Assembly: GCA_030220185.1 (NCBI GenBank)
Contig: JASPKZ010007427.1
Location: 1-64,000, forward strand
Source: Diploptera punctata
Lineage: Eukaryota; Arthropoda; Insecta; Blattodea; Blaberidae
Length of the DNA: 64,000 bases
Direction: 5' to 3'
The position numbers were made by a program, and so were the translations under genes. Of this stretch, positions 1 to 11,028 are shown piece after piece. The notes under the pieces were generated by a model. That model saw only the letters and a program-made list of their open reading frames with translations. It had not been told where the DNA came from and made no database searches. Each line of letters begins with the position of its first letter. Position 1 is the first letter of the stretch.

Positions 1-3000
1 TCAATTTCGAAATTTCGATTTATTTCGATTTTACACCGCGAAATTTGATTTTTTTTCATTATAATCCCGGAACACAAATCTCTAGATAGTATTTTGCAAG
101 TTTTTGTATTTTGGAAAATTTTGACATTTTTTGGTTTAACCATAAGACTATAACCTTGGAAAACTCAATTTTGAAATTTTGGATTTAGACCGGATTTTTT
201 GCATTATAAATCCCGGACACAGTCCTAGATAGTATATTTTGCAGTTTTTGAATTTTCTAAAATTTTGAAATTTTTTGGAAAAATATTAAGGCTATAACCT
301 TGGAAAACTCAATTTTGAAATTTTTGATTTAGACCGGATTTTTTGCATTATAAATCCCGGACACACTCTGTAGAGAGTATTTTTGCAGTTTTTGAATTTT
401 CGAAAATTTTGACATTCTTTGGTTTAACCATTAGACTATAACCTTGGAAAACTCAATTTTGAAATTTTCGATTTAGAATGGATTTCTTGCGTTATAAATC
501 CCGGACACAGTCTCTAGATAGTATTTTTGCAGTTTTTGAATTTTCGAAAATTTTGACTCTTTTTGGTTTAACCATAAGACTAACCTTGGTAAACTCAATT
601 TTGAAATTTTGGATTTAGACCGGTTTTTTGCATTATAAATCGCGGACACAGTCTCTAGACAGTACTTTTGCAGTTTTTGGATTTTCGAAAATTTTGACAC
701 TTTTTTGTTTAACCATCAGACTATAAACTCAATTTTGAAAATTTGGATTTAGACCGGATTTTTTGCATTAAAAATTCCGGGCACAGTCTCTACATAGTAT
801 TTTTCCAGTTTTTGAATTTTCGAAAATTTTGACATTATTTGGATTACCCATAAGACTATAAACTTGGTAAAGTCAATTTTGAAATTTTGGATATAGACCG
901 GATTTTTTGCATTATAAATCCCGGACACAGTCTCTAGATAGTATTTTTGCAGTTTTTGAATTTTCGAAAATTTTGACATTTTTTGTTTAAGCATAAGAAT
1001 ATAATCATTGAAAACTCAATTTTGAAATTTTGGATTTAGACCGGATTTTTTGCATTATAAATCCTGGACACAGTCTCTAGATAGTATTTTTGCAGTTTTT
1101 GAATTTTCGAAAATTTTGACATTTTTTGGTTTAACCATAAGACTATAACCTTGGAAAACTCAATTTTGAAATTTTGGATTTAGACCGGATTTTTTGCATT
1201 ATAAATCCCGGACACAGTCTCTAGAAAGTATTTTTGCAGTTTTTGATTTTTCGAAAATTTTGACATTTTTTGGTTTAACCATAAGACTATAACCTTGGAA
1301 AACTCAATTTTGAAATTTTGGATTTAGACCGGATTTTTTGTATTATAAATCCCGTGAAACAGTCTCTAGATAGTATTTTTGCAGTTTTTGAATTTTGGAA
1401 AATTTTGACATTTTTTGGTTTAACCATAAGACTATAACCTTGGAAAACTCAATTTTGAAATTTTTTATTTAGACCGGATTTTTTGCATTATAAATCCCGG
1501 ACAGAGTCTCTAGATAGTATTTTTGAAGTTTTTGAATTTTCCAAAATTTTGACATCTTTTGTTTAACCATAAGACTATAACCTTGGAAAACTCAATTTTG
1601 AAATTTTGGATTTAGACCGGATTTTTTGCATTATAAATTTCGGACACAGTCTCGAGATAGTATTTTTGCAGTTTTTGAATTTTCGAAAATTTTGACATTT
1701 TTTTGTTTAACCATCAGAATATAAACTCAATTTTGAAAATTTGGATTTAGACCGGATTTTTTGCATTATAATTTCCGGACACAGTCTCTACATAGTATTC
1801 TTGCAGTTTTTGAATTTTCGAAAATTTTGACATTTTTTGGATTAACCATAAGACTATAACCTTGGTAAACACAATTTTGAAATTTTGGATATAGACCGGA
1901 TATTTTGCATTATAAATCCCGGACACAGCCTCTAAATAGTATTTTTGCAGTTTTTGAATTTTCGAAAATTTTGACACTTTTTGTTTAAGCATAAGAATAT
2001 AACCATTGAGAACTCAATTTTGAAATTTTGGATTTAGACCGGATTTTTTGCATTATAAATCCTGGACACAGTCTCTAGATAGTATTTTTGCAGTTTATGA
2101 ATTTTCGAAAATTTTGACATCTTTTGTTTAACCATAAGACTATAACCTTGGAAAACTCAATTTTGAAATTTTGGAATTAGACCGGATTTTTTGCATTATA
2201 AATCCCGGACACAGTCTCTAGATACTATTTTTTCAGTTTTTGAATTTTCGAAAATTTTGACATTTTATGGTTTATCCATAAAACTATAACCTTGGAAAAC
2301 TCAATTTTGAAATTTTGGATTTAGACCGAATTTTTTGCATTATAAATCCCGGACACAGTCTCTAGATAGCATTTGTGCAGTTTTTGATTTTCGAAAGTTT
2401 TGACATTTTTTTGTTGAACCATAAGACTATAAACTCAATTTTGAAAATTTGGATTTAGACCGGATTTTTTGCATTATAAATTCCGGACACAGTCTCTAGA
2501 TAGTATTTTTGCAGTTTTTGAATTTTCGAAAATTTTGACATTTTTTGGTTTAACCATAAGACTATAACCTTGGTAAACTCAATTTTGAAATTTTGGATTT
2601 AGACCGGATTTTTTGCATTATAAATCCCGGACACAGTCTCTAGATAGTATTTTTGCAGTTTTTGAATTTTCGAAAATTTTGACATTTTTTGGTTTAACCA
2701 TAAGACTATAAACTTCGAAAAATTAATTTTGAAATTTTGGATTTAGACCGGTTTTTTTGCATTATAAATCCCGGACACAGTCTCTAGATAGTATTTTTGC
2801 AGTTTTTGAATTTTCGAAAATGTTGACTTTTTTTGTTTAACCATAAGACTATAACCTTGGAAAACTCAATTTTGAAATTTTGGATTTAGACCGGATTTTT
2901 TGCATTATAAATCCCAGACACAGTCTCTAGATAGTATTTTTGCAGTTTTTGAATTTTCGAAAATTTTGACATTTTTTGGTTTTACCATAAGACTATAACC

Positions 3001-3445
3001 TCGGAAAACTCAATTTTGAAATTTTGGATTTAGACCGGATTTTTTGCATTATAAATCCCGGACACAGTCTCTAGATAGTATTTTTGCAGTTTTTGGATTT
3101 TCGAAAATTTTGACATTTTTTGGTTTAACCATAAGATTATAACCTTGGAAAACTCAATTTTGAAATTTTGGATTTAGACCGGATTTTTTGCATTATAAAT
3201 CCCGGACAATGTCTCTAGATAGTATTTTTGCAGTTTTTGAATTTTCGAAAATTTTGACATTTTTTGGTTTAACCATAAGACTATAAACTTCGAAAACTCA
3301 ATTTTGAAATTTTGGATTTAGACCGGATTTTTTGCATTATAAATCCCGGACACAGTCTCTAGATAGTAATTTTGCAGTATTTGAATTTTCGAAAATTTTG
3401 ACATTTTTTGGTTTAACCATAAGACTATAACCATGGAAAACTCAA
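1..3445. repeat. Satellite array, subfamily A (~143-bp monomer)
   Basis: Tandem AT-rich monomers of about 143-144 bp; successive 'cggacac' marks fall near 921, 1065 and 1208. Each monomer runs through 'tagaccggattttttgc', 'ataaatcccggacacagtc', 'tctagatagtatttttgcag', a dyad 'aattttcgaaaatt', then 'ggtttaaccataagactata'. The 14-bp dyad is a perfect palindrome and recurs once per monomer. Copies differ mostly by single bases and small indels, so this part is fairly homogeneous. The array runs off the left edge of the window. Minus-strand open frames through it exist only because the period is close to a multiple of three; they are not genes. Confidence 0.95.
698..2098. repeat. Higher-order block in satellite A: three-monomer unit repeated 998 bp apart
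   Basis: A run of diagnostic variants occurs in the same order in two places: 698-1100 and 1696-2098. The shared variants are 'aaaatttggatttag', 'tctacatag', 'ttggatta', 'ggatatagacc', 'gtttaagcataagaatataa' and 'aatcctggac'. The offset is 998 bp, or seven monomers. This indicates block duplication of several monomers rather than monomer-by-monomer exchange. A further partial copy of the first variant lies near 2408. Confidence 0.75.
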
Positions 3446-4069
3446 TTTTCACATCTTTTAGGAAAACACCTAGAATGTAGCCTTGGAAATCTCTATTTTG
3501 AAATTTTGGATTTAGACCGGATTTTTTTTTAGAAATCCCGGACACAACCTCTAGATAGAATTTTTGCAGTTTTTTCAAATTCCGAAAATTTTGACATTTT
3601 TTAGAAAACCTCCAAGGCTATAGCCTCGAAATACTCAATTTGAAATTTTGGATTTAGAACCTATTTTTTTAATTAGAAATCCCATACACACCTTCTAGAT
3701 AGTATATTTGCAGTTTTTGAAATTTCGAAAACTTTGACATTTTTTGGTAATACATCGAGAATATGGACTTGGAAAACTCTACTTTGAAATTTTGGATTTT
3801 TAAATGAGAAATCCCGGACACAACCTCTAGATAGTATTTTTGTAGTACTTGAAATATCGAACATTTTGACATATTTTAGAAAAACACCAAGACTATTGCC
3901 TTGCATTACTTAATTTTGAAATTTTGTATTTTAACGGAATTTTTTTAATTAGAATACCAGGACACACCCTGTAGATAGTATTTTTGCAGTTTTTGAAATT
4001 TCGAAAATTTTGACATTTTTTAGAAATACGCCGAGAATATAGCCTTGCAAAACTCAATTTTGAAATTTT

Positions 4070-4776
4070 GGATATAGACCGGATTTTTAGAATTAGAAAT
4101 CCCGTACTCAACCTCTAGATAGTATTTTTGCAGTTTTTGAAATTCCGAAAATTTTGATATTTTTTAGAAAAAACCATTTGAAAAACTCAATTTTGAAATT
4201 TTGGATTTAGAAAAGATTTGTTTAATTAGAAACCCCGGACACAACTTCTCGATAGTATTTTTGCAGTTTTTAAAATTTCGAGAAAATAGACATTATTTGG
4301 AAAAACGCCGAAGCTATAGCCTTGGAAAACACGATTTTGAATTTTTTAATTAAGACCGGATTTTGTTATTTAGAAATCCCGGACACATCCTTTAGATTGT
4401 GTTTTGCAGTTTTTGAAATTTCGAAAATTTGGACCTTTATTGGAAAAAAACATGACTATAGCCTTGGAAAACTCTATTTTGAAATTTTGGATTTGAATCG
4501 GATTTTTTAATTAAAAATCCCGGACACAAGTCTAGATAGTTTTATTTCAGATTTTGAAATTTCAAAATTTTTGACATTTTTGGAATAACACGAAGACTAT
4601 ATATAGCCTTCTGAAAACTCAATTTTGAAATTTTGGATTTAGGCCGGATTTTTTAATTAGATTTCCCGGACATAACCTGTAGATAGTATTCTTGCAGTTT
4701 TTGACATTTCGAAAATTTTGACATTTTTTGGAAAAACACCTAGATTATTGCCTTGGAAAGCTCTGTATTGATATTT
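4070..4776. repeat. Multi-monomer segment of satellite B, left copy
   Basis: About five consecutive monomers here share a whole set of private variants with 7025-7720: 'cccgtactcaacctctag', 'gatttgtttaattagaaac', 'attaagaccg' followed by 'attttgtta', 'aaaaacatgactatagcc', 'tagttttatttcag', 'agactatatatagcc', 'gtagatagtattcttgcag' and 'gctctgtattgatatt'. The match ends in both copies at 'tattgatatt'. This is a segmental duplication about 2950 bp apart inside the array. Confidence 0.75.
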
Positions 4777-7024
4777 TGAATTTAGACTGCATTTTTTGTA
4801 TTAGAAATCACGGACACGCCCTCTAGATAGTATTTTCGCAGTTTTTGAAATTTAAAAAATTTTGAATTTTTTTTGGAATAACACCAAGACTATAACCTTG
4901 GAAAACTCAATTTTGAAATTTTGGATCTAGACCGGAGTATTTGAACTAGAAATCAACTCAATTTTTACGGCCTTTGAAATTTCGAAAAACTTGACATTTT
5001 TTTGGAAATACAGCCTTGGTAAACTCAATTTGAAACTTTGGAATTAGACTGGATCTTTTGAATGAGAAATCCCGGACCACCCCTCTAGACAGTATTTTCG
5101 AGTTTTTGAAATTTCGAAATTTTTGATAATTTTTGGAAAAACACCAACACTATGAAAACACAATTTTGAAATTTTGGATTTAGACCGCATTTTTTGATTT
5201 AGAGATCCCGGACACATCCTCTAGATAGCATTAATTGCAGTTTTTGAAATTTCGAAAATTTTGATCTTTTTTTATTAAAAACACCGACTCTAGCAAGGGA
5301 AAACTCAGTTATGAAATTTTGTGTTTAGACCGGATTTTTTAAATTAGAAATCCCGGACACATCGTCTAGATAGCATTTTTGCAGTTTTTGATATTTCGAA
5401 AATTATGACATGTTTTGGAAAAACACCAAGACTATAGCCTTGGAAAACTCAATTTTCAAATTTTGTATTTAGACCGGATTTTTTGAATTAGAAATCCCGG
5501 ATACAACCTCTAGATGGTATTTTTCAGTTTTGAAAATTCAAAAATGTTGACATTTTTTGGAAAAACACCAAAGCTATTGCCTTGGAAAACTCAATTTTGA
5601 AATTTTGGATTTAGACCGGATTTTTTGAATGAGAAGTCCCGGAAAACCCCTCTAGACAGTATTTTTTCAGTTCTTGAAATTTCGAAAATCTTGACACACT
5701 TTGGAAAAACGCCACATAGCCTATGAAACTCAATTTTGAAATTTTGGATTTAGACCGGATTATTTTAACTAGAATTCCCAGACATACCCTCTAGATAGTA
5801 ATTTTGCAGTTTTTAAAATTTAGAAAATTTTGACATTTTTTAGAAATACACCGAGAATATAGCCTTGGGAAACTCTTTTGAAATTTCTGATTTAGAACGG
5901 ATTTTTTTAATGAGACATACCGGACAAACCCACTAGACAGCATTTTTGCAGTTTTTGAAATTTCGAGAATTTTGACATTTTTTCGAAAAAAAACTAGTCA
6001 ATAGCCTTGGAAAACTCAATTTGGAATTTTGGATTTAGACTGGATTTTTTAATTAGAAATCCCGGATACATCCTCTAGATAGCACTTTTGCAGTTTATTA
6101 AATTTCGAAAAGTTTGACTTTTTTGGAAAACACCAAGACTATAGGCTGTAAAATCTCAATTTTGAAATTTTGTATTTAACCGGATATTTTGTATTAGAAA
6201 TCCCGGATACATCCTCTAGATAGTATTATCGCAATTTTTGAAATTTCAAAAATTTTGACATTTTTTGGTAAAACACCAAGACTGTAGCCTTGGATAACTC
6301 AATTTTGAAATTTTGGATATAGACCGGATTTTTTGAATTAGAAATCCAGGACACAACCTCTAGATAGTACTTTTGCAGTTTTTGAAATTTCGAAAATTTT
6401 GACATTTTTTAGAAAAACACCAAGTCTATGGCCTTGATAAACTTAATTTTGAAATTTTGGATTTAAACCGGATTTTTTAATTAGAAATCCCGGACGCACC
6501 TCTAGATAATATTTTTGCATTTTTTGAAATTTCGAAAATTTTGACATTTTTTGGAAAAACACGAAGGAAAACGCCTTGGAAAACTCAATTTTGAAATTTT
6601 GGTTTTTGACCGGACATTTTTAATTAGGAATCACGGACACAACCTCTAGATAGTATTTTTGCAGTTTTTGAAATTTCGAAATTTTTTAGAAAATCAGCAA
6701 GTCTATGGCCTTGAAAAACTCAATTTCGAAATTTTGGATTTAAACCGGATTTTTAATTATAAATCCCGCACACATAATCTAGATAGCATTTATTGTAGTT
6801 TTTGAAATTTCGAAAATTTTGAAAATTTTTTGAAGAACACCAACACTATAGCCTGGAAAAACTCAAATTTGAAATTTTGTATTTAGACCAAATTTTTTGA
6901 ATTACAAATCCCGAACACATCCACTAGATAGCATTTTTGCAATTGTTGAAATTTCGAAAATTTAGACAATTTTAGGAAAAACACCAAGGCTATAGTGTTG
7001 GAAAACTCAATTTTGAAATTTTGG

Positions 7025-7720
7025 ATATAGACCGGATTTTTAGAAATAGAAATCCCGTACTCAACCTCTAGATAATATTTTTTGCAGTTTTTTAAATTCC
7101 GATAATTTTGACACTTTTTAGAAAAAAAACTCAATTTTGTAATGGATTTAGACCGGATTTGTTTAATTAGAAACCCCGGACACAACCTCGAGATAGTATT
7201 TTTGCAGTTTTGGAAATTTCGAAAAAATTGACATTTTTTTGGAAAAACGCCAAGACTATTCCTTGGAAAACTCAATTTCCAAATCTTGAATTAAGACCGA
7301 ATTTTGTTAATTAGAAATCCCGGACACATCCATTAGATTGCATTTTGAAGTTTTTGAAATGTCGAAAATTTTGTCGTTTTTTTTTTTAAGAAAAACATGA
7401 CTATAGCCTTGGAAAACCCTATTTTGAAATTTTGGACTTGAATCGGATTTTTTAATAAAAAAATAACGGACACAACGTCTATATAGTTTTATTTCAGTTT
7501 TTGAAATTTCGAAATTTTTGACATTTTTTGGAATAACACCAAGACTATATATAGCCTTTTGAAAACTCAATTTTGAAATTTTGGATTTAGACCGGATTTT
7601 TTAATTAGAAATCCCGGACACAACCTGTAGATAGTATTCTTGCAGTTTTTGACATTTCGAAAATTTTGACATTTTTTGGGAAAACACCTAGATTATTGCC
7701 TTGGAAAGCTCTGTATTGAT
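7025..7720. repeat. Multi-monomer segment of satellite B, right copy
   Basis: Partner of the segment at 4070-4776, with the same ordered private variants. At its right end the sequence jumps from 'tattgatatt' straight to 'gacacatcttctagatag', skipping most of a monomer, so a deletion or unequal-exchange junction sits at about 7721. A shorter third relative, carrying the 'tagttttatttcag' and 'catgaccataatagcc' variants, lies around 8060-8230. Confidence 0.7.
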
Positions 7721-8486
7721 ATTGACACATCTTCTAGATAGTATTTTTTCAGTTTTTAAAATTTCGAAAATTTTTACTTTTTTTGGAAAAACACCAAGAA
7801 CGCCTGGAAAACTCAATTTTGAAATTTCGTAATTAGACCGGATTTTTTTGAATTAGTAATCCCGGACACATTCTCTAGATATCTTTTGTGCAGTTTTTTA
7901 AATTTCGAAAATTTTGTCATTTTTTGGAAAAGCACCAAATATATAGCCTAGGAATACTCAATTTTGAAATTATGAATATAGGCCGGATTTTTTGAATTAG
8001 AAATCCCGGACACATCCTTTAGAAAGTATTTTGTAGTTTTTGAAATTTCGAAAAATTTGACGTTTTTTTGGAAAAACAACATGACCATAATAGCCTTGGA
8101 AATTTCTATTCTGAAATTTTGGATTTGGACCGGATTCTTTTAATTAAAAATCCCGGACACAACATCTAGATAGTTTTATTTCAGTTTTTGAAATTTCGAA
8201 TTTTTTTAGATTTTTTGGAATAACAACAAGACTTAGGAAAACTCAATTTTGAAATTTTGGATTTAGACCGGATTTTTTGAATTAGAAATCCCGGACACGC
8301 CTTCTAGATAGTATTTTTGCAGTTTTTGAAATTTCGAAAATTTTGACATTTGTTTGGGTAAACCCCTAGACTATAGAAACCAGTTTCTACTTACCACGTT
8401 CATTCGTTAGTTTTAAATTGTATTTTGGCAATGACGGACGTAAAATTTTTAGAGTTATGGCTGATTTGTGTTTATATGAAAATTAA

Positions 8487-9090
8487 TCACTTACACAAGG
8501 TGATCCTGTTAATGTAGTGTGCCGTTTAAAAACTTTGAGAGCAGCAAGTATCGAATGAAATGCCAGTCACATTGATTTCATAAATTTCTTAACATCCGTG
8601 AATGTACATACCGAGTGCCGAAAAGTGTACATTAGTAAATATTGTATTTCAGCATCGAAACGACGCATTAAAGACAATGAACCTTCATCATCACCTAGTG
8701 TATCTCGTAAAAGAAGAAGTGAAGCGTTTAATTTCAAAAAGCTGTGTTTATTTTGTGGTTAAGCAAATGATGAAGCAGCAGAGACTAAAAAAAGAGAAGT
8801 ACAGACGCACGATAAGTAAATTGAGTACTCTTGAATTTAAAGACAAGTCTTTAAAAAAAAAAAAGCAGAAGGACGAAGTGATTCTATAAGAGACTTAGTG
8901 AAAAATCGTATACTTTGTGAGTATGATTTGATCGCTTCTGAAGCATAATATCATAATCTTTGCTACACTAATTTGTTAAATCGACTACCATCTATTGAAA
9001 AGAAGCCTCGCCAAGATAATCAGGTCACAGATGCTTTGACAGAGATAATCCTTCAAGATTTGGAGACAAATCATTGGCGACGAAAATAAT
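8487..9090 (+). pseudogene. Decayed Cys-rich orphan gene of an arthropod repeat-associated family
   Basis: Reading one plus-strand frame from 8487 gives recognisable blocks broken by stops: 'VNVHTECRKVYISKYC', a basic Ser-rich linker, 'FNFKKLCLFCG', then 'DLIASEA' and 'YHNLCYTNL'. The block 'STLEFKDKSLKK' lies in another frame near 8828, so at least one frameshift is present. The order H..CRK..Y, CxFCG, STLE, LVAxEAxYH..C matches an uncharacterised protein family that I recall as common in arthropod genomes, often near transposons. That is recognition of a pattern, not a database result. Its function is unknown. It begins just after the satellite edge and a poly-A-like run follows near 9246. 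Stops (for example after E at about 8547 and after CG at 8757) show it is dead. Confidence 0.5.
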
Positions 9091-9331
9091 GATAATGAAT
9101 TGGAAATTTTCGAGCGACAGGAAGACAATGATGATGAAGAGAAGAAGAAAATTAACATTCATGTTCGTCTTATTGTTACAATTTTTGTAAAACTTCCCAC
9201 ATCCAATTTTCAATTGTAATAATGGTATAAAACGATATTTTCAAATAAAAATATAATTAAAATTTACTTCCTTTATTTTTTTCTAGTTTAAATATATGTT
9301 TTGGCCGATGCGACTAATTTTTTATACTTAT

Positions 9332-9335
9332 TAAT

Positions 9336-9371
<36 letters not shown>

Positions 9372-9384
9372 CATCATCATCATC
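9332..9384. repeat. (AAT)n / (CAT)n microsatellite
   Basis: Perfect AAT triplets from 9332 to about 9371, followed by four CAT triplets. Open frames of poly-isoleucine across it are artefacts. Between this and the next AAT run lies about 90 bp of non-simple sequence (9385-9474) that I could not identify. Confidence 0.95.
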
Positions 9385-9474
9385 TGCATTCATGGATTAG
9401 GTCTGTTGACCCGTTCCGACTTCAGCCCATCTCTTTCTACGTCTGCCCACATCTCGGTTGCCTTTAGGTTTGTC

Positions 9475-9492
9475 ATAATAATAATAATAATA

Positions 9493-9552
<60 letters not shown>
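9475..9552. repeat. (AAT)n microsatellite
   Basis: About 26 AAT units with one 'agt' interruption. 9553-9816 after it contains nothing I recognise. Confidence 0.95.
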
Positions 9553-9816
9553 GGTATTATTGCAGCCATTGGCCATGTAGAAAGAATTCTTTTGATGTCT
9601 TACTGAAGTCTGTTATCGATGCTCCTATGTTTTTACACTTACTAATATTGTTGTTACTGGAAGTAAGTCAACGTTCCCACATCTAACCTGGTTGCTATGC
9701 AAACAAAAGAAATCGCAATGTTGATATGGACTCACAAAGCACACGTGCGGTAAGTAAAATAGTAGTAGCAATATTCATTTTGGTATACTGAATGTGATAG
9801 TACAAATATTACAATA

Positions 9817-10167
9817 TTATTGAATGCTATTGGACGAACACTGTCCATTCAAGTTCAACGTTGTCATATTTGTTTCTCCGCTAGTAGACGGCCCTACTTC
9901 AATCTCACTTCCACAATGTAAAATCTTATCTGCTGTAATAATCTTATTTTGAAGAGAATTTTCTATAAAACCTTCTGCCACTTGTAAAGATTTCCACCCA
10001 CCGTGTCGTTTTAGAGACAAAATATCCGCATACGAAGTAGCAGATATTCTCCTGAACGCATGGCTCATGAAAGAACTAGCATTTTCTAGTATTAGATAAT
10101 GTGCAATTTTTGAAGAAACTCCACCCATAGTATTAACTTCTAGAGGCTCATCTTTTATAAGATCCAT
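9817..10167 (-). pseudogene. Crypton-like tyrosine recombinase, C-terminal fragment
   Basis: A 116-codon minus-strand frame starts at an ATG at 10167 and stops at 9817. It contains 'MSHAFRRISATSYAD' followed by 'LKRHGGWKSLQVAEGFIEN'. This is the catalytic C-terminus of a tyrosine recombinase (H-x-x-R box, then HGGW) of the Crypton type, which cuts and rejoins DNA through a tyrosine. The residue expected to be that tyrosine, in 'VAEGY', is Phe here (codon TTT). About five residues also appear to be missing between 'SATSYAD' and 'LKRH'. The upstream core-binding domain and first catalytic Arg are absent. The fragment is therefore almost certainly inactive, although the frame is open. The N-terminal dozen residues do not look like this family. 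A Crypton-derived host gene is less likely given the losses. Confidence 0.6.
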
Positions 10168-10195
10168 GATGTGTTCCGTTGAGGTATTATTCAAA

Positions 10196-10610
10196 ATTAA
10201 AATATAAAATTATGGAATATTCACCTGAAAGGTCCGTCTCCACAACTTAATTAATTATTTAATTGTAGCGCTTTCGGGACTTGTCCCATCATCGGCACAA
10301 TTCAAAACTGGTGTTTTACTGAAGATCTGGTAGAGGGGGTTACATGTATTGGGTTCGTTTTCGTTTATCAGATTGTCGTTGTTGTGAGCTGCTTTAATGA
10401 TTTCCATCTCTTCGAGTAGGCTACGTTTATCTTCGCTGGATTATTTTCTCTGTGCATTACTGTTAGGATGGTTTCAATAATTAACATGCGATGTCCTTCA
10501 TGGATAACGTGTTTTACATATCTTGATTTTCCTTCTGCGTGAATAAAGTCTCGAAAATGTTCTTTAAATCTGATGTTCAAACTTCTGTTTGTTCTTCCTG
10601 ATTTACTTGG
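10196..10610 (-). pseudogene. Penelope-like element, 3' end (GIY-YIG region and tail)
   Basis: The minus strand encodes 'TNRSLNIRFKEHFRDFIHA', then 'YVKHVIHEGH', then after a frame change 'LEEMEIIKAAHNNDNLINE' and a terminal 'ADDGTSPESATIK'. This order fits the end of a Penelope-like element: a GIY-YIG endonuclease-like domain with the usual '(Y)IGQTxRS' start (degraded here to 'SGRTNRS'), followed by the short C-terminal tail. Reverse transcriptase is missing, so the copy is 5' truncated at about 10610 against element 0. The tail 'aggtgaatattcc' is followed by AT-rich DNA and the Crypton fragment. A second copy of the tail lies at 58500-58643. Confidence 0.65.
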
Positions 10611-11028
10611 ACCTGCTGTCATAATTAATCAGGAAGAACAAAAAGTATTGTACAAACAATCTATCTCACCAGAATTAGAAACAATAATGTAATTAGTTTC
10701 GACCTAATCCTATGGTGTTAACTTACCCATCACAAATGTATGTTTCATATAAGCCTCACTAGTTTATCAGATTCATATATCAACGTTCAACTCACTGCTG
10801 ACATCCTCTTAATACAACTCTGATAATACATTTCCAAATTTGTTTAATGTATTATCGAATGATTTATACAATACAAAAAATTATTTACATAAAGCATTAC
10901 CTAATAAAATAATAAATAAATAAAGAAAGAAAGAAAATATCATTCTAAAATAGAAATAAGAGAGGATTAATTAATGGCTTAGGAATAATAGAAAAATTTA
11001 TTTCCAGCAACCTGGACCAAAATGACTT
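10611..11028 (+). pseudogene. Element 0 env remnant, N-terminal part
   Basis: This stretch aligns base for base, with many changes, to the env of element D around 42165-42490. It starts at 'ggacctgctgtcataatt' and passes the segment corresponding to the fusion-peptide region ('RGLINGLG' at about 10967) before 'LDQNDL'. It is interrupted at 11028/11029 by a LINE and resumes at 12357. Stops and frameshifts occur throughout, so no protein can be made. It belongs to the same env lineage as element D, and its gag and pol are not in the window. Confidence 0.65.

Larger units (their letters stand above)
3446..8375. repeat. Satellite array, subfamily B (diverged monomers)
   Basis: Same monomer architecture as the left part, but with subfamily-specific text: 'ggaaaaacaccaagactata' replaces the 'ggtttaaccataagac' segment, and 'gaattagaaatcccgg' replaces 'gcattataaatcccgg'. 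Monomers differ much more from each other, and several are shortened. The switch from subfamily A happens inside one monomer near 3445. The array stops near 8375 ('cccctagactatag'). Together with subfamily A this is about 58 monomers. Such a tract may be pericentromeric or a heterochromatic island; the sequence does not say which. Confidence 0.93.

Noticed and set aside
473..7570. Many 60-130-codon minus-strand frames with a repeated 'SKFSKIQKLQKYYLETVSG' theme
   Set aside because: They come from satellite monomers whose period is nearly divisible by three. They lack consistent starts, change frame between monomers, and the array shows no coding-type substitution pattern.
1..8375. CRISPR-like regular repeats
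   Set aside because: There is no repeat/spacer alternation: the whole ~143-bp unit is repeated, in an animal-type genome.
8602..8889. 95-codon plus-strand frame as a gene
   Set aside because: It is mostly a shadow frame of the decayed Cys-rich gene; only its 'STLEFKDKSLKK' end belongs to that gene, via a frameshift.
9301..9606. Poly-isoleucine frame at 9301, and similar frames at 20027 and 37059
   Set aside because: They are translations of AAT/ATT microsatellites. Only the gag part of the frame at 37059 (after 37311) is real.
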